A stretch of 57,078 nucleotides of DNA from Oscillospiraceae bacterium (GTDB lineage: Bacteria > Bacillota > Clostridia > Oscillospirales > Oscillospiraceae), in the NCBI GenBank assembly GCA_902768805.1, contig CACXMX010000001.1, forward strand, positions 1 through 57,078, in the 5' to 3' direction. Under the pieces are notes generated by a model. The model worked only from the letters and a program-made list of their open reading frames with translations. It was not told the DNA's origin and searched no databases. Position 1 is the stretch's first letter. Every line of letters begins with the position of its first letter. Shown piece after piece: positions 1-9,152 of this stretch. The position numbers and the translations under genes were made by a program.

Positions 1-376
<376 letters not shown>

Positions 377-388
377 TCAAACGGGCCC

Positions 389-979
389 TCAGTTGGCCAC
401 CTGGACCATGCTGAAGCGGATCACGCGATCCCCCATTTTGAAGCCTTTCTGAAATTCCCGAACGATCTCCTGCTCGCCGCATTCGGGGTCCTCCGTGTGC
501 ATGACCGCGTTGTGCAGCGCGGGATCGAACGTCTGCCCGACCGCTTCGATGGGTGTAACGCCCATGGCCTTGAGCACCTCGAGGAACTGGTTGAGGGTCA
601 TTTCCACACCCTTGCGGTAGGCCTCGTCCGCGGTGGGATTCTCCAGAGCGCGCTGCAGATTGTCGAAGACCGGCAGGAGCTTGACGATCGTGTCCGCTTT
701 GACGTCGGCGTATATGCTGTCCCGCTCACGGGCGGAGCGTTTGCGGAAATTATCGTATTCCGCGGCCAGTCTCAGATACCGCTCCTTCTCCGAAGCCATA
801 TCCTTCCGGAGCTTTTCCGCCTCGTCCTCGGCGGGCTCTTCCGCCGGAGCCTCGGGGATCTCTTCCGCCGGAGCCTCGGGGATCTCTTCCTCCGGGGCCG
901 GAGCGGCCTCCTCTTCCTTTATCTCTTCGGAGGGAACGGTCTCCTCCGTGTTCTGAGTGTTTTCCTTCGGATCACTCAT
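389..979 (-). CDS. grpE: Nucleotide exchange factor GrpE
   Basis: Co-chaperone that releases ADP from DnaK. 196 residues, a usual length. The first ~65 residues are very acidic and disordered, with a near-perfect repeat EEIPEAPA encoded by a 24-bp tandem repeat at 837-884. A long coiled-coil helix follows (roughly residues 55-100, ending RYLRLAAEYDNFRKRSARE), then the beta domain with GVTPIEAVGQTFDP and the family-typical ending VIRFSMVQVAN. The start overlaps the end of hrcA by 8 bp, so the two are translationally coupled. Identification is firm from NFRKR, LHNAVMH and context. Confidence 0.96.
   Translation of the reverse strand: MSDPKENTQNTEETVPSEEIKEEEAAPAPEEEIPEAPAEEIPEAPAEEPAEDEAEKLRKDMASEKERYLRLAAEYDNFRKRSARERDSIYADVKADTIVKLLPVFDNLQRALENPTADEAYRKGVEMTLNQFLEVLKAMGVTPIEAVGQTFDPALHNAVMHTEDPECGEQEIVREFQKGFKMGDRVIRFSMVQVAN
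837..884. repeat. 24-bp tandem repeat inside grpE
   Basis: Two identical 24-bp units (837-860 and 861-884), followed by a degenerate third. In grpE they encode a repeated Glu/Pro/Ala octapeptide in the disordered N-terminal tail. The repeat is in frame, so gain or loss of a unit would change tail length without breaking the gene. Confidence 0.85.
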
Positions 980-2051
980 CGGACGTTACGTCTCCTTTCA
1001 GGATCATTTTTCCGAATCCGGCGGGGGCTTCGCCGCTGCCCAGCAGACGGCTGAGTCCTTCGGCGATATACTGGAGCTTGGCGGCTACCGCCGCGTAGTC
1101 CATCCGCAGAGGACCCACCACGCCGATCAGGCCGCGCTGGCCCTCTCCGGCGTCGTAGCTGGCCATGACCACGCTGGAGTCGCGCAGCTCCTCGGCCAGG
1201 TTTTCCGGACCGATGATGACGCGCACGCCGCTGTCCGATCCGGCGGAAGGAAGGCTCATCAGGTGTCCCGAATCGGACAGATAACTGATCACGCGGTGAG
1301 CCTTGTCCGGATCACGGAACTCCGGCTGCTGCAGAAGGCTGCTCTCGCCGGTGACATAGGCCTCGCCCTCCCGGCTTCGGGAGAGCGCCTCGATGGTAAA
1401 GGCGGCTATGATCGATGTGAGCCCCATCGTGTCCCGGGCGGCGCGTTCGGTGGCCGAGATCAGAACGGGAGTGATCTCCTCATCCGTCAGACCGGTAAAG
1501 CCGGCGTTGAAAAGCGCCGAGAGCTTCTGGATCATACCCTGATCCACGGAGAAGGGAAGATGCACCAGCTTGTTCTGGACGGTGCTGTTGCTCAGCAGCG
1601 CCACGATAATAAAAGTGTTGGCGTCCACATACAGAAGATCGAACCGCTTTACCGTGGCCGCGCGCGGCGCGGAGAGAGCCAGAGCGGGATATCCGGTGAG
1701 CTGCCCCGCAAGCTTGCCCGCGTCCGCCATCAGGCGGTCGAGCTGCTCCATTTTCTCGTTCAGGCGGGCGTTGATGGCCTCGGCCTCCTCCAGGGAGAGC
1801 TTCTGGCGCTCCATAAGCTCGTTGACGTAGAAACGGTACCCCTGAGGAGAGGGGACGCGCCCGGCGGAGGTGTGGGGCTGCTCAAGATAACCCAGCGCCG
1901 TGAGCTCGGAGAGCTCGTTGCGGATGGTGGCGCTGCTGCAGCCCAGACCGGCCGTCTCGGCGATGGTCTTGGACCCTACCGGTTCCGCGGAGCGGATGTA
2001 ATTCTCAACCACGGCGGCGAGTATTCTCTTTTTTCTCGCGCTGATCTCCAT
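972..2051 (-). CDS. hrcA: Heat-inducible transcription repressor HrcA
   Basis: Repressor of the dnaK (and usually groE) operons; binds the CIRCE inverted repeat. 359 residues, a normal length. The N-terminal winged helix carries ILAAVVENYIRSAEPVGSK and SSATIRNELSELTALGYLEQPHTSAGRVPS, the HrcA signature; a GAF-like and dimerization region follows. The ATG at 2051 has an AGGAGG site about 9 bp upstream. It is the first gene of the operon and sits directly behind its own CIRCE operator (2092-2118), so it should be autoregulated: GroEL normally keeps HrcA active and heat stress releases repression (family knowledge). Confidence 0.97.
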   Translation of the reverse strand: MEISARKKRILAAVVENYIRSAEPVGSKTIAETAGLGCSSATIRNELSELTALGYLEQPHTSAGRVPSPQGYRFYVNELMERQKLSLEEAEAINARLNEKMEQLDRLMADAGKLAGQLTGYPALALSAPRAATVKRFDLLYVDANTFIIVALLSNSTVQNKLVHLPFSVDQGMIQKLSALFNAGFTGLTDEEITPVLISATERAARDTMGLTSIIAAFTIEALSRSREGEAYVTGESSLLQQPEFRDPDKAHRVISYLSDSGHLMSLPSAGSDSGVRVIIGPENLAEELRDSSVVMASYDAGEGQRGLIGVVGPLRMDYAAVAAKLQYIAEGLSRLLGSGEAPAGFGKMILKGDVTSDE

Positions 2052-2091
2052 GGCGGCGCCTCCTGCTGTTAGCAGACAAAAGCGGAGAGTG

Positions 2092-2118
2092 TTGGCACTC
2101 TCTCTTTACGAGTGCTAA
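2092..2118 (-). promoter_or_regulatory. CIRCE operator (HrcA binding site)
   Basis: Inverted repeat of two 9-bp arms around a 9-bp spacer; the plus strand reads TTGGCACTC-N9-GAGTGCTAA. This matches the CIRCE consensus TTAGCACTC-N9-GAGTGCTAA with one mismatch in one arm. It overlaps the -10 element and start region of the hrcA promoter, so bound HrcA would block RNA polymerase. Confidence 0.96.
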
Positions 2119-2145
2119 ATTACCACTTTCCCCGACCCTTGTCAA
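2117..2145 (-). promoter_or_regulatory. Sigma-A promoter of hrcA-grpE-dnaK
   Basis: On the minus strand a perfect -35 TTGACA (2145-2140), a 17-bp spacer and a -10 TAATTT (2122-2117). The -10 touches the CIRCE operator, the usual arrangement for HrcA control. Confidence 0.88.
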
Positions 2146-2178
2146 TAGGATTCCGCAGGAAAGAAAAGAATTAAATGA

Positions 2179-2209
2179 TTGTTCACAAATAGCGAAAAAC
2201 ATGTATAAT
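2179..2209 (+). promoter_or_regulatory. Probable promoter of the AAA+ ATPase gene
   Basis: TATAAT at 2204-2209 with a weak -35 (TTGTTC, 2179-2184; spacer 19, or 18 if read one base later). It diverges from the hrcA promoter. The -10 is convincing, the -35 less so. Confidence 0.55.
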
Positions 2210-2280
2210 AGATAGGCGCCGTATCCGCGCTCAGAGCCCGGAGACGGCCGCCGAACATCTCAGAAAGAAGGAACCGCATC

Positions 2281-3750
2281 ATGCCGACACCCTGGAAGCG
2301 TACCCCGGAAGAGCTCCACGCGACCTACGTCGCCAACACAGAGGCCTTTTACAGAGTGGCCGGGCGCGGACTGGCGCAGGAGCTGGACGATTTCGTTACG
2401 TCCTGTGCCCTGGGACTGTGGAAATGCAGCCGCAATCTGAACCAGCAGCACGTGGACGCGGCAAACGCCCTCTATTCAAAAGGAAGGCCTCAGCCCAAGT
2501 GGCTGCTGTGGGACCTGACGGAGAAGGTCTGCGGCGCCGGCGAGTTCCTGCCGCCTCTGTTTTTCTGGAATCTGACGGAGATGGACGCCCGGAGAGGCAC
2601 CAGCAATTCGCGCATCTTTATCCGGATGCTCACGAATATCCTGCTCTATCTCGCGGCGGTGGACGACGAGGTCACCATGGCCGAGGCCGAGTACATCACC
2701 GAGTGCTCCGACCGGCTGACCGCTCTGTGCGACGGCGCCAATGTGCCTCGCTCCAAAGCGCCCATCAATCCCGCGGAATATATCACCAGCCAGGAGCCGT
2801 CGTTCACCGCCAAGGCGGGAACGGCTTCCTCCGGCGGGGCGCAGAGCGAGACCGGAACGGCTGCCGCCGAGCAGCCCGAGAAGCCGGACCTGGACGAGCT
2901 GATGGCAGAGCTGGATGAACTGGTGGGGCTTGAGACCGTAAAAAAAGAAGTCAAAAGCCTGATGAACCTTATCAAGGTGCGCAAGCTTCGCGAGGCCGCG
3001 GAGCTGCCCAACGCCCCGATGAGCCTGCACATGGTGTTTTTGGGCAACCCGGGCACCGGCAAAACCACCGTTGCCCGCCTGATGGCGGGACTGTACGCGG
3101 CCATCGGCGCCCTGTCCAAGGGCCAGCTGGTGGAGGTGGACCGCTCGGGCCTGGTAGCGGGATATGTGGGACAGACCGCGCTGAAGACCCAGGAGGTCAT
3201 CCAGTCCGCCATGGGCGGCGTGCTGTTCATCGACGAGGCGTATTCCCTGGCCTCGGGCGGTGAGAATGATTTCGGAAGAGAGTCCATCGAGACGATCCTG
3301 AAGGCCATGGAGGATCACCGGGACGATCTGGTGGTGATCGTGGCGGGCTACAGCGGGCCGATGGAGAAGTTCATCTCCTCCAATCCCGGACTGCAGTCCC
3401 GGTTCAATAAATATATGTTCTTCCCCGACTATAACGGAGAGGAGCTCATGGCCATGTTCCGCTCCCGCTGCAAAAAGAACGGCTACACGCTCACCGAAGA
3501 CGCCGACGCCTTTGCGCTGGAGCTGTTCCGGGATATGTATGAGAACCGGGACGACAACTTCGGCAACGGCCGAGACGTTCGCAACCGCTTTGAGGATGTG
3601 ATCTCCCGGCAGGCCAACCGGCTGGCGGAGATGGACGCTCCCACCAAGGAGGATCTGATGACCATCATCAAGGCGGATCTGCTCACGGCGGAGGAGATGG
3701 CCGAATACGAGGCGGAAAACGGCGCCGGACCGGCTGAAGATCCGCAATAA
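2281..3750 (+). CDS. AAA+ ATPase of the CbxX/CfqX-SpoVK family
   Basis: 489 residues. The C-terminal half (about residues 205-470) is a CbxX/SpoVK-type AAA+ module: Walker A GNPGTGKTT near residue 255, Walker B VLFIDEAY near 313, then IVAGYSGPMEKFISSNPGL and SRFNKYMFFPDY. The N-terminal ~160 residues are different. They contain a helical stretch LLYLAAVDDEVTMAEAEYI resembling TerB-like domains (tentative), joined by an Ala/Ser/Glu-rich linker (residues ~175-200). The family includes Rubisco activase CbxX and the sporulation protein SpoVK; the substrate cannot be predicted. ATG at 2281 follows AGAAAGAAGG. It is a single gene ahead of pncB, with a 59-bp gap. Confidence 0.85.
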   Translation: MPTPWKRTPEELHATYVANTEAFYRVAGRGLAQELDDFVTSCALGLWKCSRNLNQQHVDAANALYSKGRPQPKWLLWDLTEKVCGAGEFLPPLFFWNLTEMDARRGTSNSRIFIRMLTNILLYLAAVDDEVTMAEAEYITECSDRLTALCDGANVPRSKAPINPAEYITSQEPSFTAKAGTASSGGAQSETGTAAAEQPEKPDLDELMAELDELVGLETVKKEVKSLMNLIKVRKLREAAELPNAPMSLHMVFLGNPGTGKTTVARLMAGLYAAIGALSKGQLVEVDRSGLVAGYVGQTALKTQEVIQSAMGGVLFIDEAYSLASGGENDFGRESIETILKAMEDHRDDLVVIVAGYSGPMEKFISSNPGLQSRFNKYMFFPDYNGEELMAMFRSRCKKNGYTLTEDADAFALELFRDMYENRDDNFGNGRDVRNRFEDVISRQANRLAEMDAPTKEDLMTIIKADLLTAEEMAEYEAENGAGPAEDPQ

Positions 3751-3809
3751 TCGGGCATTGAGCTTTATCTCGATGTCATTTATTGATCATATCGGAGGAG
3801 GACCCGCAT

Positions 3810-5288
3810 ATGGACATGCGCTCTCATCAGAACATGACCATGCTCTGCGATTTTTACGAGCTGACCATGGGCAACGGGTATCTGCGCGCCGGGATAGGCG
3901 ACAGGATCACCTATTTTGATCTCTTTTTCCGCCAGGTGCCGGACGGCGGCGGTTTTGCCATTGCCGCGGGACTGGAGCAGGTGGTGGAGTATATCCGGAA
4001 CCTTCGCTTTGACGAGGACGACATCGCGTATCTGCGCGGCCGGGGGATCTTCTGCGAGGAGTTTCTCAGCTATCTGAAGGATTTCCGCTTCACCGGCGAT
4101 ATCTGGGCCGTGCCGGAAGGGACCCCGGTGTTTCCGAGAGAGCCCCTGATCACGGTGCGGGCGCCCGCCATCCAGGCGCAGCTGGTGGAGACCTATCTGC
4201 TGCTGGCCGTGAACCATCAGTCGCTGATCGCCACCAAGGCGAGCCGGATCGTCCGCGCGGCCAAGGGCCGCGCCGTTATGGAGTTCGGTTCCCGCCGGGC
4301 CCAGGGCGCCGACGCTGCGATCCTCGGGGCGCGCGCCGCTTATATCGCCGGCTGCTCCGGCACCGCCTGCACCATATCGGACCAGTGCTACGGCGTGAAG
4401 GCCCTGGGCACCATGGCCCACTCCTGGGTACAGATGTTCGACTCGGAGTACGAAGCCTTTCAAACATACTGCCGGATGTATCCCACCAACGCCGTACTGC
4501 TGGTGGACACCTACGACACGCTCCGTTCCGGCATCCCCAACGCGATCCGCGCCTTCAACGAGGTGCTCAAGCCTATGGGCATCACGAAGTGCGGCATTCG
4601 TCTGGATTCGGGCGACATGTCCTATCTGACGCAGAAAGCACGCGTGATGCTTGACGAAGCCGGATGGACCGAAGCCACGATCACCTGCTCCAACGCGCTG
4701 GACGAATACCTTATCCAGGACCTGCTGCTCCAGGGGGCGAAAATCGATTCCTTCGGCGTCGGCGAGAGGCTGATCACGGCGCGCAGCGAACCGGTATTCG
4801 GAGGGGTATACAAGCTTGTGGCCGTGGAGCGCGGCGGTGAGATCATCCCGAAGATCAAGGTGAGCGAGAACGTGGTGAAGATCACGGTCCCGCACTTCAA
4901 AAAGCTTTACCGCTTTTATGCCCGGGATACCGGAAAGGCGCTGGCCGACTACATGGCCCTGAGCGACGAGACCGTGGACGACTCGGGTAATTTCGAGATC
5001 TTTGATCCGGACATCACATGGAAACGCAAGATGCTCTACAATTTCGAGGCACGGGAGCTGCAGGTTCAGGTTTTCCGCGGCGGAGAGCTCGTGTACGATC
5101 TCCCCACGCTCGAGGAGATCCGCGCCTACTGCGCCGAGCAGATGAACACGCTGTGGGACGAGGTCAAGCGCTTTGAGAATCCCCATAACTACTATGTGGA
5201 CCTGTCTCAGAAGCTTTGGGACATCCGCAACGATCTGCTGGTGAACGCCCGACACTCCCAGGTCCCCGCGGGTGGGAGCGCGGACTGA
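3810..5288 (+). CDS. pncB: Nicotinate phosphoribosyltransferase
   Basis: Makes nicotinate mononucleotide from nicotinate and PRPP, the first step of the Preiss-Handler NAD salvage route (cytoplasm). 492 residues, typical. Visible motifs are MLCDFYELTMGNGYL at the N-terminus, VMEFGSRRAQG, LVDTYDTLRSGIPNAI, GIRLDSGDMSYL and SFGVGERLITA, all characteristic of the NAPRTase family. The start at 3810 is chosen over an upstream in-frame codon at 3783 because GGAGGAGG lies 8 bp before it. It ends just before a strong terminator at 5329-5355. Identification is firm. Confidence 0.95.
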   Translation: MDMRSHQNMTMLCDFYELTMGNGYLRAGIGDRITYFDLFFRQVPDGGGFAIAAGLEQVVEYIRNLRFDEDDIAYLRGRGIFCEEFLSYLKDFRFTGDIWAVPEGTPVFPREPLITVRAPAIQAQLVETYLLLAVNHQSLIATKASRIVRAAKGRAVMEFGSRRAQGADAAILGARAAYIAGCSGTACTISDQCYGVKALGTMAHSWVQMFDSEYEAFQTYCRMYPTNAVLLVDTYDTLRSGIPNAIRAFNEVLKPMGITKCGIRLDSGDMSYLTQKARVMLDEAGWTEATITCSNALDEYLIQDLLLQGAKIDSFGVGERLITARSEPVFGGVYKLVAVERGGEIIPKIKVSENVVKITVPHFKKLYRFYARDTGKALADYMALSDETVDDSGNFEIFDPDITWKRKMLYNFEARELQVQVFRGGELVYDLPTLEEIRAYCAEQMNTLWDEVKRFENPHNYYVDLSQKLWDIRNDLLVNARHSQVPAGGSAD

Positions 5289-5328
5289 CGTCACCGCACG
5301 GAACAAAGGAACGGTATAAGAAAAGTTA

Positions 5329-5355
5329 GATCCCGCGGTGGAAAACCGCGGGATC
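5329..5355. terminator. Terminator between convergent pncB and patatin-GT genes
   Basis: Perfect 11-bp inverted repeat (5329-5339 / 5345-5355) with a 5-base loop and short T/A-rich flanks. It lies between two converging genes, so it may serve both. Confidence 0.75.
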
Positions 5356-5384
5356 CTTGTCGTATGAGAGGCGTCCGCCGGAAA

Positions 5385-7838
5385 TCAGAAGAAATACCGG
5401 TTCATGGCGTCGCGGGCTTTTTCGATCGCGTCGCTGATGTCGCCGGTCAGATCAAAGAAGCCGTCGAGCACGGTGCGCCTGCGGCGCAGCTCGCCGCTGT
5501 GCCAGCGCTCAAGCACCGTCCGATAGCGGTCGCGGGCGCGGTCCACCGCGTCCTCCCAGCTCAGGTAGATCTCCCGGCAGGCATTCTCGCCGACGGACCG
5601 GAAGAATTCCTTCGAGGCCGAAGGCGAGGTGAGAGCGGCGGCCAGGCTTTCGGCGTTCTCGTCGATGAGGATGCCGGTGACGCCGTCCTCAATGCCCTCG
5701 GCGGCGCAGCTGCCCCGGACGAGCATGCTGGCCAGGGAACAGGCGGCCGCCTCGCGTACGACGAGCCCGTTGGTATCGAAGGTGGAGGGGAACAGGAAGA
5801 GATCCGCGCGCGTGTACCAGGCGCGGATGACGTCACGGTCCTTTTCCGCGCCGACGAAACGGCACCGGTCGGCCAGACCCAGCTCGCCGGCGAAGGCTTC
5901 GACCTCGGAACGATCCATGCCGTCGCCCACGAATACCATGCAGAAATCTCCGCCGCTCTCCCGGATCCGTTTCAGGCCCTCGAGAATAATGCGCAGGCCC
6001 TTATACCACATGATGCGGCCCAGAAACAGATAGACGGGGACATCACCGGGAAGGGACCACTTGGCGTTCAGCTCCGCGACCGCCTCGTCGGAAGCGCGCC
6101 CGCGGCTGAGATCCACCCCGTTGGGCATGACGATATAATCTCCCGTATAGCCCAGAGAGCGGAGATTGTTCCCGGCGCCTTCGCTTACGACCCAGACCTC
6201 GTCGCAGGCGGAAATGTTGTTAACCAGCAGCTTCACCGCGGCTTCCTGCATCACTTCCGAGTGGATCGTATTCTCGATGTCGATGTCGAATTTGGTGTGG
6301 TATGTAAACACTACGGGCACGTTCTCGCGCTCGCGCAGGACGCGCGCGAGAATCGTGGACGCCACGGGGCAGTGTGTGTGGATGATGTCGAAATCCATCT
6401 CGTCCAGCCTGCTCACCACCGAGGCGGCAAAGGGGTTTCCGGCGCGGTACCCCGCCAGCTTTGTGGTATCGATGCTCGGATAGCGAACCACGGGAAAAGA
6501 GTAATCGTCCTTGGCGTCCGGATAATCGGGCGTGGCCACGACGCAGTATTCCTCTTTGCCGGCCAGGCAGCGGGCGTAATTGAGGACGGCGTTGGCGACC
6601 CCGTCCACCACCGGCGGGAAGGAGTCGTTGAGCAGACAGACGCGCAGCGGGCTCTCGGGGGTCCACTCACGCTTCGGAGGAGCGGCGGGGACAGTCTCCG
6701 GCGCTTTGGGAGGAAGCAGGAAATCCGCCACATCGCGCAGACCGCGGTCGAGAGCGCCTTCCCCGCCCACAGCGGAGAGAAGCTCCGTCTCGGCGTAGAT
6801 CTTCCACTCGGGCACGCCGATCCGGTCCGCCGCGTCCTCAAGGAGGACCGTGAGCATTTCCCGGTAGTCTCCGTCCTTTACGCCGAAGCGTTCGGCCAGA
6901 TTCGGAAGAAGCTTTTCATGGACGGAGCGGAGCGTCCAGCCGCTCTCCTCCCCGACGGCGCGGAGCGCCGAGCGAACCAGCAGGGTGCGCGCCTCGTCTT
7001 CGGTACAGTCCATATCTATGCAGTACTTTTTCCCCCGCAGTCCGTAAAGGGCGCGCATGCCGTCAAAATAGCCCAGACGCATGTTCTGCTCGCTCTGCTC
7101 GGCCTCAAACTCCAGAGTGCCGCCCAGTTCCGAGCCGGGCTCGATGGTGAACACCCGCGTGTCGTCGGGGATGCGTACGTTCCGTTCTATCCCGGGACCG
7201 AACAGACGGATGGCGATGATGTTGCGGTATCCGTTCTCCACAAGGACGTGCAGCGGAAGAACGTCCGTCACGCCGCCGTCGGTGTAACGTTTTCCTCCCA
7301 GCTTTTCACTGCGGAAGGCGGGAAAATAAGCGCTGGCCATGAGCATGTTGGCCAGCTCCCCCTCGGGCAGGTCCCGGGCGCGGAGCTCCAGCTCCTTTCG
7401 GTCCGTGAGGGAGTAGGTAACGATGAACAGTTCCGTCTCCGAGTTCCGAACGGCCTCCTCGGGGACGGACTCGCGGATCAGATTCTGCAGCGGCGTGATG
7501 TCGAAGCCCCCGTCGAGGATCACCTTCCCCACCTGGGCGAGCAGAGAGCCGAGGCCGGAAAGGCTGAACTCACCGTTCATCAGCTGGTGCATGGACTCGT
7601 CGTCCACGTCCATGATCTGAGAGTAGCTGATGTTTTTCCAGAGCTCTTCCGCCTTTTCGAGATTTCCCATGGCGATCATGGCGCCGTTGAGCGAGCCTAC
7701 CGAAGAGCCCGCGACCGCGGCAATGCGGATCCCGGCCTGCCGCAGAGCGCGCCATACGCCGATCTGATAGGCGCCTTTGGCGCCGCCGCCCTCCAATGCC
7801 AGCGCATAGGAAATGTTGGGATCGATCTTCAGTTCCAT
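5385..7838 (-). CDS. Patatin-like phospholipase fused to GT4 glycosyltransferase
   Basis: 817 residues with two enzyme domains. Residues ~9-260 form a patatin-like phospholipase: oxyanion hole GGGAKGAYQIG, nucleophile elbow in VAGSSVGSLNG (GxSxG), and catalytic Asp in YTDGGVTDVLP. After a helical stretch and a Pro-rich linker (~375-398), a GT-B glycosyltransferase of family GT4 begins at RVCLLNDSFPPVVDGVA. It continues with FTYHTKFD, VMPNGVDLS, FLGRIMWYKG, FVGDGMD and the acidic site around NGLVVREAA. This resembles bacterial glycolipid synthases acting on diacylglycerol. Start taken at 7838 (MELKIDP), since the upstream extension looks non-coding. Inferred role: coupled membrane lipid hydrolysis and glycosylation. 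No membrane segment is seen. Single gene on the minus strand. Confidence 0.88.
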   Translation of the reverse strand: MELKIDPNISYALALEGGGAKGAYQIGVWRALRQAGIRIAAVAGSSVGSLNGAMIAMGNLEKAEELWKNISYSQIMDVDDESMHQLMNGEFSLSGLGSLLAQVGKVILDGGFDITPLQNLIRESVPEEAVRNSETELFIVTYSLTDRKELELRARDLPEGELANMLMASAYFPAFRSEKLGGKRYTDGGVTDVLPLHVLVENGYRNIIAIRLFGPGIERNVRIPDDTRVFTIEPGSELGGTLEFEAEQSEQNMRLGYFDGMRALYGLRGKKYCIDMDCTEDEARTLLVRSALRAVGEESGWTLRSVHEKLLPNLAERFGVKDGDYREMLTVLLEDAADRIGVPEWKIYAETELLSAVGGEGALDRGLRDVADFLLPPKAPETVPAAPPKREWTPESPLRVCLLNDSFPPVVDGVANAVLNYARCLAGKEEYCVVATPDYPDAKDDYSFPVVRYPSIDTTKLAGYRAGNPFAASVVSRLDEMDFDIIHTHCPVASTILARVLRERENVPVVFTYHTKFDIDIENTIHSEVMQEAAVKLLVNNISACDEVWVVSEGAGNNLRSLGYTGDYIVMPNGVDLSRGRASDEAVAELNAKWSLPGDVPVYLFLGRIMWYKGLRIILEGLKRIRESGGDFCMVFVGDGMDRSEVEAFAGELGLADRCRFVGAEKDRDVIRAWYTRADLFLFPSTFDTNGLVVREAAACSLASMLVRGSCAAEGIEDGVTGILIDENAESLAAALTSPSASKEFFRSVGENACREIYLSWEDAVDRARDRYRTVLERWHSGELRRRRTVLDGFFDLTGDISDAIEKARDAMNRYFF

Positions 7839-7884
7839 GTCGGTGTCCTTTCTCCGGTCAGCAGCCGGCAACTGTCCTGGCTGT

Positions 7885-7914
7885 ATTATAACCGATGCGC
7901 CGGGGTTCGGGCAA
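7885..7914 (-). promoter_or_regulatory. Possible promoter of the patatin-GT gene
   Basis: Minus-strand TATAAT (7890-7885) with a weak -35 TTGCCC (7914-7909), spacer 18. Together with dgt this forms a divergent ~200-bp intergenic region; no clear promoter was found for dgt itself. Confidence 0.45.
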
Positions 7915-8044
7915 CCTCTGTTCGGAATATGCGATGAAGTTTTTTGCGGAAAAAAGGGAAACGGAGCCGCCGCGGCGTATTAGTTATTTGCGAGTGAAAT
8001 GAAAGGTGCTCTGCCCGCAGCGGGCGGAGAAGGAGGCGAACGGG

Positions 8045-9049
8045 ATGGCGGATCCGCGCGAGGAACGGGAAAAACTTGAGGAACTGCTGGTGGGCCCGCT
8101 GGGCGTGCGCGCTCGGGATTCCGCGGGCCGGGCGGTACGTGAAGAAGAGAGTTCGCTGCGCACCTGTTTTCAGCGGGACGCCGACCGGATCACGCACTGC
8201 AAAGCCTTCCGCCGCCTGAAACACAAGACCCAGGTGTTCCTTCAGCCGGAGGGCGACCATTACCGCACGCGCCTGACCCACACGCTGGAGGTCACCCGGC
8301 TGGCGCGCACGGTGGCGCGGGCGCTGATGCTCAATGAAGATCTGGCGGAGGCCATTGCTCTGGGTCACGACCTGGGGCACACACCCTTCGGACATGCCGG
8401 GGAGCGGGCGCTCAATAGGATTTATTCCGGGGGGTTCCGCCATTACGAGCAGTCCCTGAGGGTGGTGGACCGCATCGAAAAGGATGGCCGCGGTCTCAAT
8501 CTGTGCCGGGAGACCCGTATCGGGATCCTGGCCCATACCACCGGCCACCCGGAGGAGAGCCGGGAGTCGATGGTGGTGAGGCTGTGCGATCACGTGGCCT
8601 ATCTGAATCACGATCTGGACGACGCGCTGCGCGCCGGGATCGTCACCGAAGAGGAGGTCCCCGACCTGATCCACGAGAAGCTCGGCACGTGCAGCTCGCG
8701 GCGCATAGACACCTTTATCCGCGACATAGTCGACGAGAGCCGCGGCGGCAGAGTGGATATCTCGGAAGGACTGCGGGACGTGTGGGACCTTTTTCATGAG
8801 TTCATGAATGAGAGAGTATACCGCAATCCCGTGGCCAAGGGAGAGGAAGCCAAGGTGGACAACATCCTGCGCGGTATCTGGGACCATTATTACGCCCATC
8901 CGGAGGCCATGCCGGAGGATTACCGCGCCATCGCCGAACGCGACGGGCTGGACCGCGCCGTGACGGACTATGTCTCGGGCATGACGGACGACTACGCCAT
9001 CGAGCAGTACGGAAAGATCTATATCCCGATGGCCTGGAGCGTAAAATAA
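8045..9049 (+). CDS. dgt: dGTP triphosphohydrolase-like HD protein
   Basis: Removes triphosphate from deoxynucleotides, limiting dNTP pools (family knowledge). 334 residues, matching short dGTPase-like proteins. The HD metal site is clear: TRLTHTLEVTRLAR supplies the first His, GHDLGHTPFGHAGE the HD pair and further His residues. The N-terminal SLRTCFQRDADRITHCKAFRRLKHKTQVF block is family-typical. Start at 8045 (MADPREE) is supported by AAGGAGG 8 bp upstream. It leads the conserved Firmicute order dgt-dnaG-rpoD. A small hairpin lies in the 103-bp gap to dnaG. Confidence 0.93.
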   Translation: MADPREEREKLEELLVGPLGVRARDSAGRAVREEESSLRTCFQRDADRITHCKAFRRLKHKTQVFLQPEGDHYRTRLTHTLEVTRLARTVARALMLNEDLAEAIALGHDLGHTPFGHAGERALNRIYSGGFRHYEQSLRVVDRIEKDGRGLNLCRETRIGILAHTTGHPEESRESMVVRLCDHVAYLNHDLDDALRAGIVTEEEVPDLIHEKLGTCSSRRIDTFIRDIVDESRGGRVDISEGLRDVWDLFHEFMNERVYRNPVAKGEEAKVDNILRGIWDHYYAHPEAMPEDYRAIAERDGLDRAVTDYVSGMTDDYAIEQYGKIYIPMAWSVK

Positions 9050-9152
9050 AGAAGCGATACGGAAAAAAGAATGATCGCGGACTTCTCCGGGAGGGACAGT
9101 CCCGGTCATTCGGAATACAGGACGCATTTCCGAACGAAAGGGGGGAACGGGA

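Noticed and set aside
5364-7937. 857-codon open frame opposite the patatin-GT gene
   Set aside because: Same antisense effect; the minus-strand product has clear enzyme motifs and this one has none.
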